From positions 1 to 9,494 of the forward strand of contig QMUN01000015.1 of NCBI GenBank assembly GCA_003660605.1: a stretch of 9,494 nucleotides of DNA. The letters are read 5' to 3'. This stretch comes from Thermococci archaeon (lineage in GTDB: Archaea; Methanobacteriota_B; Thermococci; Methanofastidiosales; B48-G16). Positions 1 to 7,239 of this stretch are shown here, in pieces. The number at the start of each line of letters is the position of its first letter. The first letter of the stretch is position 1. The notes below the pieces were generated by a model. That model worked only from the letters and a program-made list of their open reading frames with translations, was not told the DNA's origin and searched no databases. A program made the translations under genes and the position numbers.

Positions 1-345
1 AAAGGAGATATAATCGTTGCAGGAAAAAACTTCGGTTGCGGCTCTTCGAGAGAACAGGCTGTTACATGTCTGAAGCATGCAGGAGTATCAGCCATAATAG
101 CGAAGTCTTTTGCAAGGATATACTACAGAAACTGTATAAACAATGGCTTGATTCCCGTAATATGCAAGGAAGCTTCAGAATACATAAAGAATGGAGATGT
201 AGTGAGTATAGATGTTTTAAAAGGAAATATTTTTGTAGGTGATAAGGAGTTTAATTTTGTGCCTTTCACCGAGTTTATTATGGAGATTATAGATAGTGGA
301 GGGCTTTTGGAGTATACAAAAAAGGTGATAAAATGTACAAAATAG
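1..345 (+). CDS. Aconitase/3-isopropylmalate dehydratase family small subunit, 3' part of gene
   Basis: The gene is open at the left edge; 114 residues are visible of the roughly 160-170 usual for archaeal LeuD/HacB small subunits. The swivelling small subunit partners an iron-sulfur large subunit to isomerise hydroxy-acids in the cytoplasm (citrate/isocitrate, homocitrate/homoisocitrate or isopropylmalate). The family signature [10 protein letters not shown] lies at visible residues 11-20, followed by [15 protein letters not shown], also typical of LeuD. The stretch that normally carries the substrate-selecting loop lies before the window, so LeuD, HacB-like or split-aconitase identity cannot be settled. 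Its stop overlaps the next gene's start by 13 bases, so the two are very probably cotranscribed and translationally coupled. The large-subunit gene is probably upstream, which is inference. Confidence 0.9.
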   Translation, partial: KGDIIVAGKNFGCGSSREQAVTCLKHAGVSAIIAKSFARIYYRNCINNGLIPVICKEASEYIKNGDVVSIDVLKGNIFVGDKEFNFVPFTEFIMEIIDSGGLLEYTKKVIKCTK

Positions 346-1508
346 TAACGTTACCAGGTGATGGCATAGGAAAAATAGTGCTTCCAGAAGCGTTAAGAGT
401 TTTGGATGCAGTGGGTTTTGAGGCAGAGTATATAAAAGGCGATATCGGTTGGGAGTTCTGGGTGAAAGAGGGTAATGCTTTACCTCAGAGAACAATCGAT
501 CTTCTCGAAAAATATCGTATTGGGCTTTTTGGAGCCATAACATCAAAGCCAAAGGATGTGGCAGCAAAAGAATTGTCTCCAGAACTGCAGGGAAAGGGAC
601 TTGTGTATTATAGCCCCATTGTTAGACTCAGGCAGCATTTTAATCTCGATCTATGTATCCGACCATGCAAGACCTTCAAGGGGAATCCTCTTAATTTCAT
701 AAGACGAACGAAGGATGGTTTCGAGGAGCCAGATATAGATGTTGTAGTCTTCAGACAGAATACAGAGGGTCTTTATTCGGGCGTGGAATGGACAAATCCT
801 CCGCCAGAGGTGAGGAAAGCTCTGGAGACCCACCCAAAAATGGCTGCTTTTAAGAATGTTCCAGGGGAAGATCTTGCCATATCTACGAGGATATTTACAA
901 GACCTGCCTGCAGAAGGATACTGAAAGAGGCATTTGAATATGCCAAAAAGTTTGGATACAGATCTGTAACAGTTGCGGAGAAACCAAATGTAATTCGTGA
1001 AACATCTGGTATGATGAGGGAAGAGGCTATAAAGATCTCCAAAAGCTATCAAGATATAGATCTGTACTTCACAAATATAGATGCACAGATGATGTGGATG
1101 ACAAAGAATCCCGAGGATTATGGTATCATAGTTGCAGGAAATATGTTCGGAGACATAGTATCAGACGGATTTGCGGGTCTTACCGGTGGACTCGGCTTTG
1201 CGAGGAGCGCTAACATCGGAAAGAACTGTGCTCTCTTCGAACCTACTCATGGTTCAGCTCCTAAATACGCTTCCCTTGACCCGTCCATAGTCTCCCCCTT
1301 TGCCATGATTCTCTCCGCTGTAATGATGCTGGATTATCTCGAAGAGTATGAAAAAGCAAATATGATAAGAGATGCGGTTAAAAAAGTAGTTGAAGAGGGA
1401 AAAGTTCGTTCTTATGACATGCTGAAGCTTAAAGGTGGCCCAGATGTTCTTAAAAAAGGAGCTGCCTCAACTTCGGAGATTACGGATGCGATAATAAATA
1501 AATTGTAA
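333..1508 (+). CDS. Isocitrate/homoisocitrate/isopropylmalate dehydrogenase family protein
   Basis: This 391-residue beta-decarboxylating dehydrogenase has normal family length. It should oxidise and decarboxylate a 2-(or 3-)hydroxy-acid to a 2-oxoacid, using Mg/Mn and NAD(P). Visible features are the N-terminal LPGDGIG motif (7-13), the substrate arginines in [10 protein letters not shown] (94-103) with R110, the catalytic tyrosine Y148 and lysine K217, metal-binding D250, D274 and D278 (NMFGDIVSD), and the nucleotide loop HGSAPKYA (306-313). K311-Y312 and Y361 resemble the NADP-type pattern of E. coli isocitrate dehydrogenase, whereas isopropylmalate enzymes usually have Asp-Ile there. Ser94 lies where that enzyme has its regulatory serine, but the following residues resemble methanogen AksF (SPIITLR). 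The substrate therefore remains open. The start ATG has a GGTGA ribosome-binding site at 324-328 and lies inside the end of the upstream isomerase gene, supporting a shared pathway. Confidence 0.9.
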   Translation: MYKIVTLPGDGIGKIVLPEALRVLDAVGFEAEYIKGDIGWEFWVKEGNALPQRTIDLLEKYRIGLFGAITSKPKDVAAKELSPELQGKGLVYYSPIVRLRQHFNLDLCIRPCKTFKGNPLNFIRRTKDGFEEPDIDVVVFRQNTEGLYSGVEWTNPPPEVRKALETHPKMAAFKNVPGEDLAISTRIFTRPACRRILKEAFEYAKKFGYRSVTVAEKPNVIRETSGMMREEAIKISKSYQDIDLYFTNIDAQMMWMTKNPEDYGIIVAGNMFGDIVSDGFAGLTGGLGFARSANIGKNCALFEPTHGSAPKYASLDPSIVSPFAMILSAVMMLDYLEEYEKANMIRDAVKKVVEEGKVRSYDMLKLKGGPDVLKKGAASTSEITDAIINKL

Positions 1509-1522
1509 AATGGAGACTCTAC

Positions 1523-1535
1523 TTTTTTATCATTT
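1523..1535 (+). terminator. Oligo-T stretch after the dehydrogenase gene
   Basis: A run of seven T at 1523-1529, followed shortly by TTTT, lies 15 bases after the dehydrogenase stop and before the next promoter. Archaeal RNA polymerase commonly terminates at such T-rich tracts without a hairpin. No stem was seen. The call is based on position and composition only. Confidence 0.4.
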
Positions 1536-1573
1536 TGCTCAGATTATTCAACAACTCTTACACCCATATACCA

Positions 1574-1588
1574 AAAAGCTTATATAGT
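1574..1588 (+). promoter_or_regulatory. TATA box for the winged-helix gene
   Basis: The sequence AAAAGCTTATATAG matches an archaeal BRE plus TATA element. The TATA core (about 1579-1586) is centred about 25 bases before the ATG at 1608, so transcription would begin at or next to the start codon, implying a leaderless mRNA. No Shine-Dalgarno sequence precedes this ATG, which agrees. Confidence 0.6.
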
Positions 1589-1607
1589 ATTTCCTCGTAT
1601 TATTCTT

Positions 1608-2414
1608 ATGGTAGTCAGAGACTTAACTTTTTTTCAGCTGGAGATTTTAAAGGAATTAAAATTCAGTCCTAAATATGGATTGGAGCTTATGAAGAACTTA
1701 AATGTTTCTTCTGGAAGACTTTATCCAAACTTAAAAAGATTGGAAAGTTTGGGATTGATAGAAGGAGTAAAAAAAGATAACAGAATTTATTATTCTCTAT
1801 CAGAAAAGGGAATTCAGGAGTTTGGGAATATCTTTACCTGGATATCTGATTGTGTACTTTCCATAGGAATAAATTTCCTTGATGATTATCTAAATTTTAT
1901 AATTGATTCTCTCGAACTCAAAGAAGGCGAAAAGGTATTTGTAGCTTCAAAACGTATAAGGCACCCCTTTTTCATACATATAGGATTGGAGCTTATTAAA
2001 AGGATATCAAAAAAAGTTACGATATCCGGAAGGGTTTTTGTGCTCCAAAAGATGGATCTCCCATATGTCACAACTGTGGAGAGTTTTGATCTTCTTCCAG
2101 ATAAAATTGTGGATAAGTCCTGTTTTTTTGCAGTAGACTTGGATGAAAAAATTATAAAAAATTGCGAAAGAATTACAAACTCTGAAATAACAATCATAGG
2201 GAATTTAGATAGCGATTTTTTCATTGAAAAATGCTTTCAGAATATCCTTGATAAAATAAGCCCGGAGATAAAATCAGAGATAAAACCACCGTTTATAGTT
2301 AGAAAAGGATTTAAAAAGGAGGAACTTCTTGAAAAACTTAGGGAATATGGATACGAAAATGCAAGGTTCTCTACATGGGGGGGTATTTTTGTAGCGAGTA
2401 TAGTCCTCCAATAA
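1608..2414 (+). CDS. PadR-like winged-helix protein with unusual C-terminal domain
   Basis: The 268-residue protein begins with a winged-helix DNA-binding domain (about residues 5-75). GRLYPNLKRLESLGLIE (36-52) followed by RIYYSLSEKG (59-68) closely follows the PadR pattern of recognition helix and wing. A linker helix (about 76-103) leads to a C-terminal domain I do not firmly recognise. Its start, LELKEGEKVFV (102-112), and its end, FKKEELLEKLREYGYENARF through GGIFVAS (235-264), resemble the first strand and last helix-strand of UbiE-like methyltransferases. The glycine-rich SAM-binding loop is absent (SKRIRHPFF instead), so it may be a degenerate methyltransferase fold used as a sensor; this is inference. 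There are no membrane segments. It lies 30 bases before hyuA on the same strand and is a candidate regulator of hyuAB. Lack of a Shine-Dalgarno sequence and a well-placed TATA box support this start. Confidence 0.8.
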   Translation: MVVRDLTFFQLEILKELKFSPKYGLELMKNLNVSSGRLYPNLKRLESLGLIEGVKKDNRIYYSLSEKGIQEFGNIFTWISDCVLSIGINFLDDYLNFIIDSLELKEGEKVFVASKRIRHPFFIHIGLELIKRISKKVTISGRVFVLQKMDLPYVTTVESFDLLPDKIVDKSCFFAVDLDEKIIKNCERITNSEITIIGNLDSDFFIEKCFQNILDKISPEIKSEIKPPFIVRKGFKKEELLEKLREYGYENARFSTWGGIFVASIVLQ

Positions 2415-2424
2415 CTTTTTAAGA
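2412..2424 (+). promoter_or_regulatory. Possible weak TATA-like element before hyuA
   Basis: TAACTTTTTAAGA, covering the winged-helix stop codon, is centred about 25-27 bases before the hyuA ATG at 2445. It is T-rich but a poor match to the archaeal TATA consensus. Because no Shine-Dalgarno sequence precedes hyuA, a separate leaderless transcript is possible. Read-through from the upstream gene is equally likely. Confidence 0.3.
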
Positions 2425-2444
2425 ATATAGACAAATGATAAGTG

Positions 2445-4349
2445 ATGCCAACAATATTAGGAGCAGATATAGGTGGAACATTTACAGATTTTGTTCTCGT
2501 TAAAGATGGTAACGTAAAAACTTTAAAGATTCCCTCTACTCCGAGGAATCCCGCAGAAGCCATAATTGAAGGCGTAAAGAGACTGGGAAAGATAGATTAT
2601 TTTGCACATGGTACAACTCATGCAACTAACATTTTAATCGAAAAAAAAGGTGCAAAGATTGCTTTAATTACCACAAAGGGATTCAAAGATACTCTGGAGA
2701 TAGGGAGACAGAATAGACCAAGACTTTATGATTTTTTTGTAAGAAAAAATAAGCCTATAGTAGGTAGAGAGGATAGATTTGAGGTGGAAGAGAGGATAGA
2801 CTCAGAAGGGAGAGTTATAAAAAGTTTAAATGAAAATGATATAAAAAAATTGAATTTTGATAATTACGAAGCAGTAACAGTATGCCTTTTATTTTCATAT
2901 AAAAATCCTGTTCATGAAAAGAAAATGAAAAAATTAGTAAATATCCCAGTTTCAATATCATCTGAGGTACTTCCTGAGTTCAGAGAATATGAAAGAATGT
3001 CTACGACAGTAATAAACTCTTATGTCATGCCTGCAATGAGCAACTACCTCTCTTTTCTTGAAAACTCGCTAAATATGGATATAAACATGATTCAATCAAA
3101 TGGGAATACAGTGTCTTCGGAAAACGCAAGGATCATTCCTGCAAAAATGATACTCTCGGGACCTGCTGCTGGAGTAAAAGCGGCTGTTTTCATCTCAGAA
3201 ATGATGGGATTCAAGAATGTTATTACAATGGATATGGGTGGAACTTCCTGCGATGTCTCCCTCATAGAGAATCTTAACCCTAAACTCACCACTGAATCTA
3301 TAATAGATGGTTATCCAATTAAATTTCCATCCATGGATATTCACACTATAGGTGCTGGAGGAGGAAGTATTGCGTGGATAGATGAGGGATTATTAAGAGT
3401 AGGACCTGAGAGTATGGGTGCATATCCCGGACCAGCATGTTATTCCTTGGGAGGCGACAAACCAACGATAACAGATGCCAATCTTATTCTGGGATATCTA
3501 CCAGAAACATTATCTGATGGTACTAAACTGGATAAAAAGAAGAGTTTTGAAGTTATTAAAGAATTGGGAGAAAAAATTAATTTAGATCCAATTCAAACAG
3601 CTATGGGTATAGTTAAAGTGGCGGATTCCAATATCGCCAATGCCATAAGGGTGATATCTGTAGAAAAAGGATACGATCCCAGAGATTTTTCTCTTTTCGT
3701 GTTTGGAGGTGCGGGACCTTTACATTCAGGAAGGATCGCTGAGGATATCGGAGTAAAAACAATCTTAATCCCAAGATACTCGGGAGTTCTTTCAGCTCTT
3801 GGAACTCTTGTTTCAGAACCTGCCTGCGATTTTGTTCAGTCCAGAATAGCTCTTCTGAGAGATTGCCATCCTGAGGAATTAGAGGATATTTATAAAAAAA
3901 TGGAAGAAAATGGAAAGAAAATCATAGAAAATCCAAAGAAGATAGAAAGATCTATGGATTTAAGATATAAAGGACAGAGCTATGAGATCAATATCCCGAT
4001 AGCCTCTTTAAATTTCGACAAAATAGAAAGGGACTTCAATAAAGCACATAAAAAGCTTTATAGTTATGTGAGTAAAGAGGTAGAACTCGTCAATCTCAGG
4101 AGTAAAATTTTTGGAGAAGTAAACAGAATAGAGATAAAGAAAGCTGAAAAAAGAGAAACAGAAAGCTATACAAGAGAAGCCTATTTTGATCAAATTATCG
4201 AAGTTCCAGTATATTATTATGATACATTGTCTCCTAAGATGGATATAAAAGGACCGTGCATAATAGAAGGTAAAGAAACGACAGTTTTAGCCCGCCCGAA
4301 CGAAACTATCTCTGTAGACGAGTATCTGAATATTATTATGAGGCGATAA
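2445..4349 (+). CDS. hyuA: Hydantoinase A/oxoprolinase family subunit (HyuA-like)
   Basis: This 634-residue subunit belongs to the family of N-methylhydantoinase A, the 5-oxoprolinase N-terminal half and the acetone/acetophenone carboxylase ATP-binding subunits. It has an actin-like ATPase fold that phosphorylates the substrate. Motifs in order are GADIGGTFTDF (6-16, phosphate loop), AHGTTHATN (54-62), ILSGPAAGV (236-244), MDMGGTSCDVSL (262-273), IGAGGGSIAWID (302-313), GPESMGAYPGPACY (320-333), PTITDANLILGYL (340-352) and VFGGAGPLH (419-427). The C-terminal GPCIIEGKETTV segment is present, so the protein looks complete, though slightly shorter than many homologues. A GTG lies directly before the chosen ATG and would add one residue; leaderless spacing favours ATG. 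Substrate specificity (hydantoin, 5-oxoproline or ketone) cannot be read from these motifs. It ends one base before hyuB and must act with it. Confidence 0.93.
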   Translation: MPTILGADIGGTFTDFVLVKDGNVKTLKIPSTPRNPAEAIIEGVKRLGKIDYFAHGTTHATNILIEKKGAKIALITTKGFKDTLEIGRQNRPRLYDFFVRKNKPIVGREDRFEVEERIDSEGRVIKSLNENDIKKLNFDNYEAVTVCLLFSYKNPVHEKKMKKLVNIPVSISSEVLPEFREYERMSTTVINSYVMPAMSNYLSFLENSLNMDINMIQSNGNTVSSENARIIPAKMILSGPAAGVKAAVFISEMMGFKNVITMDMGGTSCDVSLIENLNPKLTTESIIDGYPIKFPSMDIHTIGAGGGSIAWIDEGLLRVGPESMGAYPGPACYSLGGDKPTITDANLILGYLPETLSDGTKLDKKKSFEVIKELGEKINLDPIQTAMGIVKVADSNIANAIRVISVEKGYDPRDFSLFVFGGAGPLHSGRIAEDIGVKTILIPRYSGVLSALGTLVSEPACDFVQSRIALLRDCHPEELEDIYKKMEENGKKIIENPKKIERSMDLRYKGQSYEINIPIASLNFDKIERDFNKAHKKLYSYVSKEVELVNLRSKIFGEVNRIEIKKAEKRETESYTREAYFDQIIEVPVYYYDTLSPKMDIKGPCIIEGKETTVLARPNETISVDEYLNIIMRR

Positions 4350-4350
4350 A

Positions 4351-5859
4351 ATGGATCCTATTACCTTGGAAATCATCAAAAATAAACTTATAGGCATTAC
4401 GGAAGAGATGGGGGCATCACTGGTAAGAACTGCGTACTCTCCCAATATTAAAGAGAGGAAAGACTGTTCCTGTGCTGTATTTGATAAACGAGGGAGACTG
4501 ATAGCACAGGCTGAGCACATACCTGTACATCTTGGTGCCATGCCGTTTGCGGTTAAAACTATCATGGATAAAGACCTTAAAAAAGGAGATGTGTTTATTT
4601 TAAATGATCCGTACCTGGGCGGGACTCATCTTCCAGATATAACTCTGATTTCTCCTGTTTTTGATAAAGAACTTATAGGGTTTGTGGTCACAAGGGCGCA
4701 CCATTCGGATGTTGGCGGAAAAACTCCCGGGAGCATGCCTTCCGATTCCATAGAGATATACGAGGAGGGATTGATAATACCACCAGTGAAAATTATTTCC
4801 GAAGGTAAAATTCAGAGAGACATAATGGATCTGATTTTGAGTAATGTTAGAACTAAAAAGGAAAGAGAGGGAGATATAAAGGCCCAGATATCGGCTAATT
4901 CTATCGGGGGAGCACGATTTCTAGACGTATATAGAAAATATCCTGATTTTGATCAGTATACAGAAGAAATTTTAAATTACTCAGAGAAGATTGTGAGAAA
5001 AGAGTTAAAAAGGATGCCAGATATGAAAGTAAGAAGTGAAGACTATCTGGAGTGGGAGAAATTAATAAAGGTAAGAGTTGAAGTGGAAAAAAAGAAAGAT
5101 GAGCTTTTTATAGATTTTTCGGGTACTGACAGAGAAATTTCTGGAAACTTGAACTGTGTAGAGTCTATAACTTTGTCTTCAGTTTATTATATGATCATAG
5201 GGCTAATGCAAAGAGATTTGATGATAAATGAGGGATGCTACAGGCCAATAAAAGTTGAAATCCCGAAAGGGACAGTATTGAATGCAGAAAAACCAAAAGC
5301 AGTCGTAGCGGGAAATGTTGAAACGTCGCAGAGAATTGTGGATGTTCTCATGGATGCATTTTCGAAGATAGTACCAGAAAGAGTTATAGCGCAGTCGCAA
5401 GGAACAATGAACAACATAATTATTGGAGGGATGCATAAAAATAAGAGTTTTACGTATTATGAGACGATAGGAGGCGGTATGGGTGCATCTCTATTTAATG
5501 ACGGTGAAAGCGGTGTCCACAGTCATATGACAAATACTCTAAATACGCCTGTAGAAGCTTTAGAAACGGAATATCCTCTCCGTATTCTGAGATACTCATT
5601 GAGAGATAACTCTGGAGGTTCTGGAAAATATAAAGGGGGCAACGGAATAATAAGAGAAATTCAGGTTTTGACTGAGTGTGTAATATCAATAATCTCTGAG
5701 AGAAGAGAAATTGCACCAAAAGGATTATTTGGAGGTCAAGATGCAAAAAAAGGTGTTAATCTCTTGAATGGAAAAAAAATTCCTGGAAAATGCACATTAA
5801 AACTAAAAAAAGGAGACATTATCACAATCAAGACTCCTGGAGGAGGCGGGTGTGGATAA
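4351..5859 (+). CDS. hyuB: Hydantoinase B/oxoprolinase family subunit (HyuB-like)
   Basis: This 502-residue partner of HyuA corresponds to the C-terminal half of 5-oxoprolinase and to the metal-binding subunits of acetone/acetophenone carboxylases. Conserved blocks are NDPYLGGTHLPD (85-96), RAHHSDVGGKTPGSMP (115-130), where the His/Asp residues fit the family's metal site, FSGTD (256-260), CYRPIKVEIPKGT (296-308), GNVETSQRIVDVL (321-333), QGTMNN (350-355), ETIGGGMGA (371-379), GVHSHMTNTLNTPVEALE (388-405), GGSGKYKGGNG (422-432) and the closing GGGGCG. Nothing essential appears missing. The ATG follows the hyuA stop by one base and has GAGG at 4340-4343, giving translational coupling. No third subunit, as found in acetone carboxylase (gamma), and no transporter or amidase gene lies nearby, so the pair looks like a stand-alone two-subunit enzyme. 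ATP-dependent ring opening of a hydantoin or lactam, or ketone carboxylation, are the main options. Confidence 0.93.
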   Translation: MDPITLEIIKNKLIGITEEMGASLVRTAYSPNIKERKDCSCAVFDKRGRLIAQAEHIPVHLGAMPFAVKTIMDKDLKKGDVFILNDPYLGGTHLPDITLISPVFDKELIGFVVTRAHHSDVGGKTPGSMPSDSIEIYEEGLIIPPVKIISEGKIQRDIMDLILSNVRTKKEREGDIKAQISANSIGGARFLDVYRKYPDFDQYTEEILNYSEKIVRKELKRMPDMKVRSEDYLEWEKLIKVRVEVEKKKDELFIDFSGTDREISGNLNCVESITLSSVYYMIIGLMQRDLMINEGCYRPIKVEIPKGTVLNAEKPKAVVAGNVETSQRIVDVLMDAFSKIVPERVIAQSQGTMNNIIIGGMHKNKSFTYYETIGGGMGASLFNDGESGVHSHMTNTLNTPVEALETEYPLRILRYSLRDNSGGSGKYKGGNGIIREIQVLTECVISIISERREIAPKGLFGGQDAKKGVNLLNGKKIPGKCTLKLKKGDIITIKTPGGGGCG

Positions 5860-5882
5860 TGGCAAAAATTATGGATCGAACA

Positions 5883-5895
5883 AAACTATATTAAC
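5883..5895 (+). promoter_or_regulatory. TATA box for endonuclease IV gene
   Basis: AAACTATATTAAC is centred about 27 bases before the ATG at 5916. Only 56 bases separate this gene from hyuB, and no Shine-Dalgarno sequence precedes the ATG, so a separate, nearly leaderless transcript is likely. Judged from sequence alone. Confidence 0.5.
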
Positions 5896-5915
5896 TAGAG
5901 AATGAAATAACTCAC

Positions 5916-6710
5916 ATGAGAATAGGTGCCCATGTTTCTATGGCAAAGGGATTTCCATCTGTATTTGACAATATAAAGTCCGTAGGTGGTAACTGTGCTC
6001 AGATATTTTCACATTCGCCACGAGGATGGAAGTTCAAAGATGTTCAAAAAGTAGAGGAATTTAGGGAAAGATATAAAAAAGAGGATATAAAACCCATTGT
6101 GATCCATAACTCGTATCTCGTGAATTTGGCATCCTTGGATAAAGAACTTCATAAAAAATCCATGGAGAATATGAGAAAAGAATTTGAAACTGCAGAGATT
6201 TTGGGGATAGATTACATTAACATCCACCCCGGCTCTAATAAGGATGTAAAAATTGGATTGAAGAGGATAGTCCAGTCTCTAAACAGCATAGAAACAAAAG
6301 CTTACCTTCTTCTTGAGAATACTGCCAGTGGGATAGGAAGCGAATTTGAAAATTTAATGTATATAATGGAGAATATAACGATTAAATGTGGTGTGACTCT
6401 GGATACATGTCATGCTTATGCTGCAGGGTACGACATTGTGAGTTCTCTCGATAACGTTTTAGACGAGTTTGATAGCATCATAGGATTGGAAAAACTAAAA
6501 CTGATACACTTGAATGACTCCAAATTCGAACTCGGATCTAAAAGAGACAGGCATGAGCATATAGGTCTTGGAAAGATAGAGATTGAAGGCTTCAGAAATT
6601 TTATAAATCATCCCAAGCTGCAAGATATTCCCAAGATTCTGGAAACACCTGTGGATGAGAGACGAGGTTTTAAGGAGAACATAGAAGTGGTGAAGAGCTT
6701 AGTAGAGTAA
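5916..6710 (+). CDS. nfo: Endonuclease IV (AP endonuclease)
   Basis: This 264-residue TIM-barrel protein is a class II AP endonuclease that cuts DNA 5' of abasic sites in base excision repair, using three zinc ions. All nine zinc ligands known from E. coli Nfo can be matched: H64 (VIHNSYLVNLAS), H104 (NIHPGS), E134 (LLENTA), D163 and H166 (TLDTCHAYAAGYD), H198 (IHLND), D211 and H213 (DRHEHIGLGKI) and E243 (ILETP). MRIGAHVSMAKG is the usual N-terminus. The length is close to normal (about 280), so the gene looks intact and active. It follows hyuB on the same strand with its own TATA-like box and is probably unrelated in function. The next feature downstream is the SRP RNA promoter. Confidence 0.96.
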   Translation: MRIGAHVSMAKGFPSVFDNIKSVGGNCAQIFSHSPRGWKFKDVQKVEEFRERYKKEDIKPIVIHNSYLVNLASLDKELHKKSMENMRKEFETAEILGIDYINIHPGSNKDVKIGLKRIVQSLNSIETKAYLLLENTASGIGSEFENLMYIMENITIKCGVTLDTCHAYAAGYDIVSSLDNVLDEFDSIIGLEKLKLIHLNDSKFELGSKRDRHEHIGLGKIEIEGFRNFINHPKLQDIPKILETPVDERRGFKENIEVVKSLVE

Positions 6711-6724
6711 ATTTTATATACTTA
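6711..6724 (+). promoter_or_regulatory. TATA box for SRP RNA
   Basis: ATTTTATATACTTA, beginning directly after the endonuclease IV stop, is a strong archaeal TATA match (core TTTATATA at 6713-6720). Its centre lies about 20-25 bases before the predicted 5' end of the SRP RNA near 6737-6741, as expected for archaeal transcription starts. Confidence 0.7.
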
Positions 6725-6736
6725 AACACATAATTG

Positions 6737-7047
6737 TAATGACTAGGCCGGGAGGCTAGGCGTCTCCTGTAACCTAAAATCGTCTATAGGTAGGGGTCGA
6801 AGCCTGGAGAGCGGTAGATAAGTCCAGTGTGGAGAGCTGCTCACGCCAGTGAGACTCTGTCTCTCTTGATCGGCATCGAAAGTGTTCCTTCTGTAGGGAA
6901 GGAGCTTCTTTCCTGACTCCCGAACCCCGTGAGGTCCGGAAGGGAACAGCGGTAGGGAGAATGTTTGATGCTTGAGAGGTCACAGGGTTGAGAACGGGGC
7001 AGTTTTGAAACTCTGGAGGAGTCTATCCATCTTCAGGCGTGTCATTA
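6737..7047 (+). ncRNA. ffs: Signal recognition particle RNA (archaeal 7S)
   Basis: About 311 bases, the normal archaeal SRP RNA size. The ends pair perfectly (TAATGAC at 6737-6743 with GTCATTA at 7041-7047), forming helix 1. The Alu domain shows GGGAGGCTAGGCGTCTCC followed by CTGTAACC. The long helix 5 can be traced by hand: CCTGGAGA with TCTTCAGG, AGCTGCTC with GGGCAGTT, GACTCTGT with ACAGGGTT, and GCATC with GATGC. Helix 8 carries the universal SRP54-binding loop (AGGTCCGGAAGGGAACAGC, about 6933-6951). Helix 6 is the CCTTC/GAAGG hairpin near 6888-6903, which binds SRP19. The RNA scaffolds SRP54 and SRP19 for targeting membrane and secreted proteins. The exact ends are estimates from the helix 1 pairing and TATA spacing. 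Confidence 0.93.
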
Positions 7048-7051
7048 AATA

Positions 7052-7068
7052 CCAAAAATTTATATAGG
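7052..7068 (+). promoter_or_regulatory. BRE/TATA element for tRNA-Ser
   Basis: CCAAAAATTTATATAGG combines an A-rich BRE-like part with the TATA core TTTATATA (7059-7066). The core begins 31 bases before the mature tRNA 5' end, allowing a short 5' leader for RNase P. It resembles the TATA box of the SRP RNA just upstream. Confidence 0.7.
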
Positions 7069-7089
7069 TTTTGTAATATGATCATTCAT

Positions 7090-7173
7090 GCCGGGATGGC
7101 CCAGTCTGGTACGGCGCGGGCCTGCTAAGCCCGTTCTCTTCGGAGATCAGGGGTTCAAATCCCCTTCCCGGCG
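7090..7173 (+). tRNA. tRNA-Ser (anticodon GCU)
   Basis: An 84-base class II tRNA. The acceptor stem GCCGGGA (7090-7096) pairs with TCCCGGC (7166-7172), and G7173 is the discriminator base. The D stem is GCC/GGC. The anticodon stem CGGGC/GCCCG encloses loop CTGCTAA with anticodon GCT at 7124-7126, reading serine codons AGC and AGU. The long variable arm has stem TCTC/GAGA closed by a TTCG tetraloop (7135-7146), as expected for serine. The T stem AGGGG/CCCCT encloses TTCAAAT. There is no intron, and no CCA is encoded (CTA follows), as in many archaea, so the tail must be added after transcription. Confidence 0.97.
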
Positions 7174-7183
7174 CTAACAAATT

Positions 7184-7206
7184 GATGTAGGTCAAAGACC
7201 TACATC
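7184..7206 (+). terminator. Perfect 10-bp hairpin downstream of tRNA-Ser, followed by T-run
   Basis: GATGTAGGTC (7184-7193) and GACCTACATC (7197-7206) are exact inverted copies separated by AAA. A run of seven T begins 10 bases later (7216-7222). The arrangement resembles an intrinsic terminator for the tRNA transcript, although archaea usually need only the T-run and the gap between stem and T-run is long. A dimer-binding operator is the alternative. Confidence 0.5.
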
Positions 7207-7216
7207 TACGTGTGAT

Positions 7217-7239
7217 TTTTTTCTTTAAAAAAGAAAAAA
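7217..7239 (+). repeat. Second perfect AT-only inverted repeat
   Basis: TTTTTTCTTT (7217-7226) and AAAGAAAAAA (7230-7239) are exact inverted copies with an AAA loop, giving the same 10-3-10 geometry as the hairpin 11 bases upstream. The T-run half can act as an oligo-T terminator on the + strand; the A-run half gives one on the - strand. Low complexity makes chance more likely than for the first hairpin. Confidence 0.5.

Noticed and set aside
36..242. Plus-strand open frame near the left edge
   Set aside because: It is out of frame with the isomerase small subunit, whose frame 1 carries the [10 protein letters not shown] signature across the same bases.
651..1052. Long minus-strand open frames inside the dehydrogenase gene
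   Set aside because: They are shadows of a gene with clear family motifs and catalytic residues; they show no recognisable protein features.
6774..6983. Minus-strand open frame of 69 codons
   Set aside because: It lies entirely within the SRP RNA, whose helices explain the sequence.
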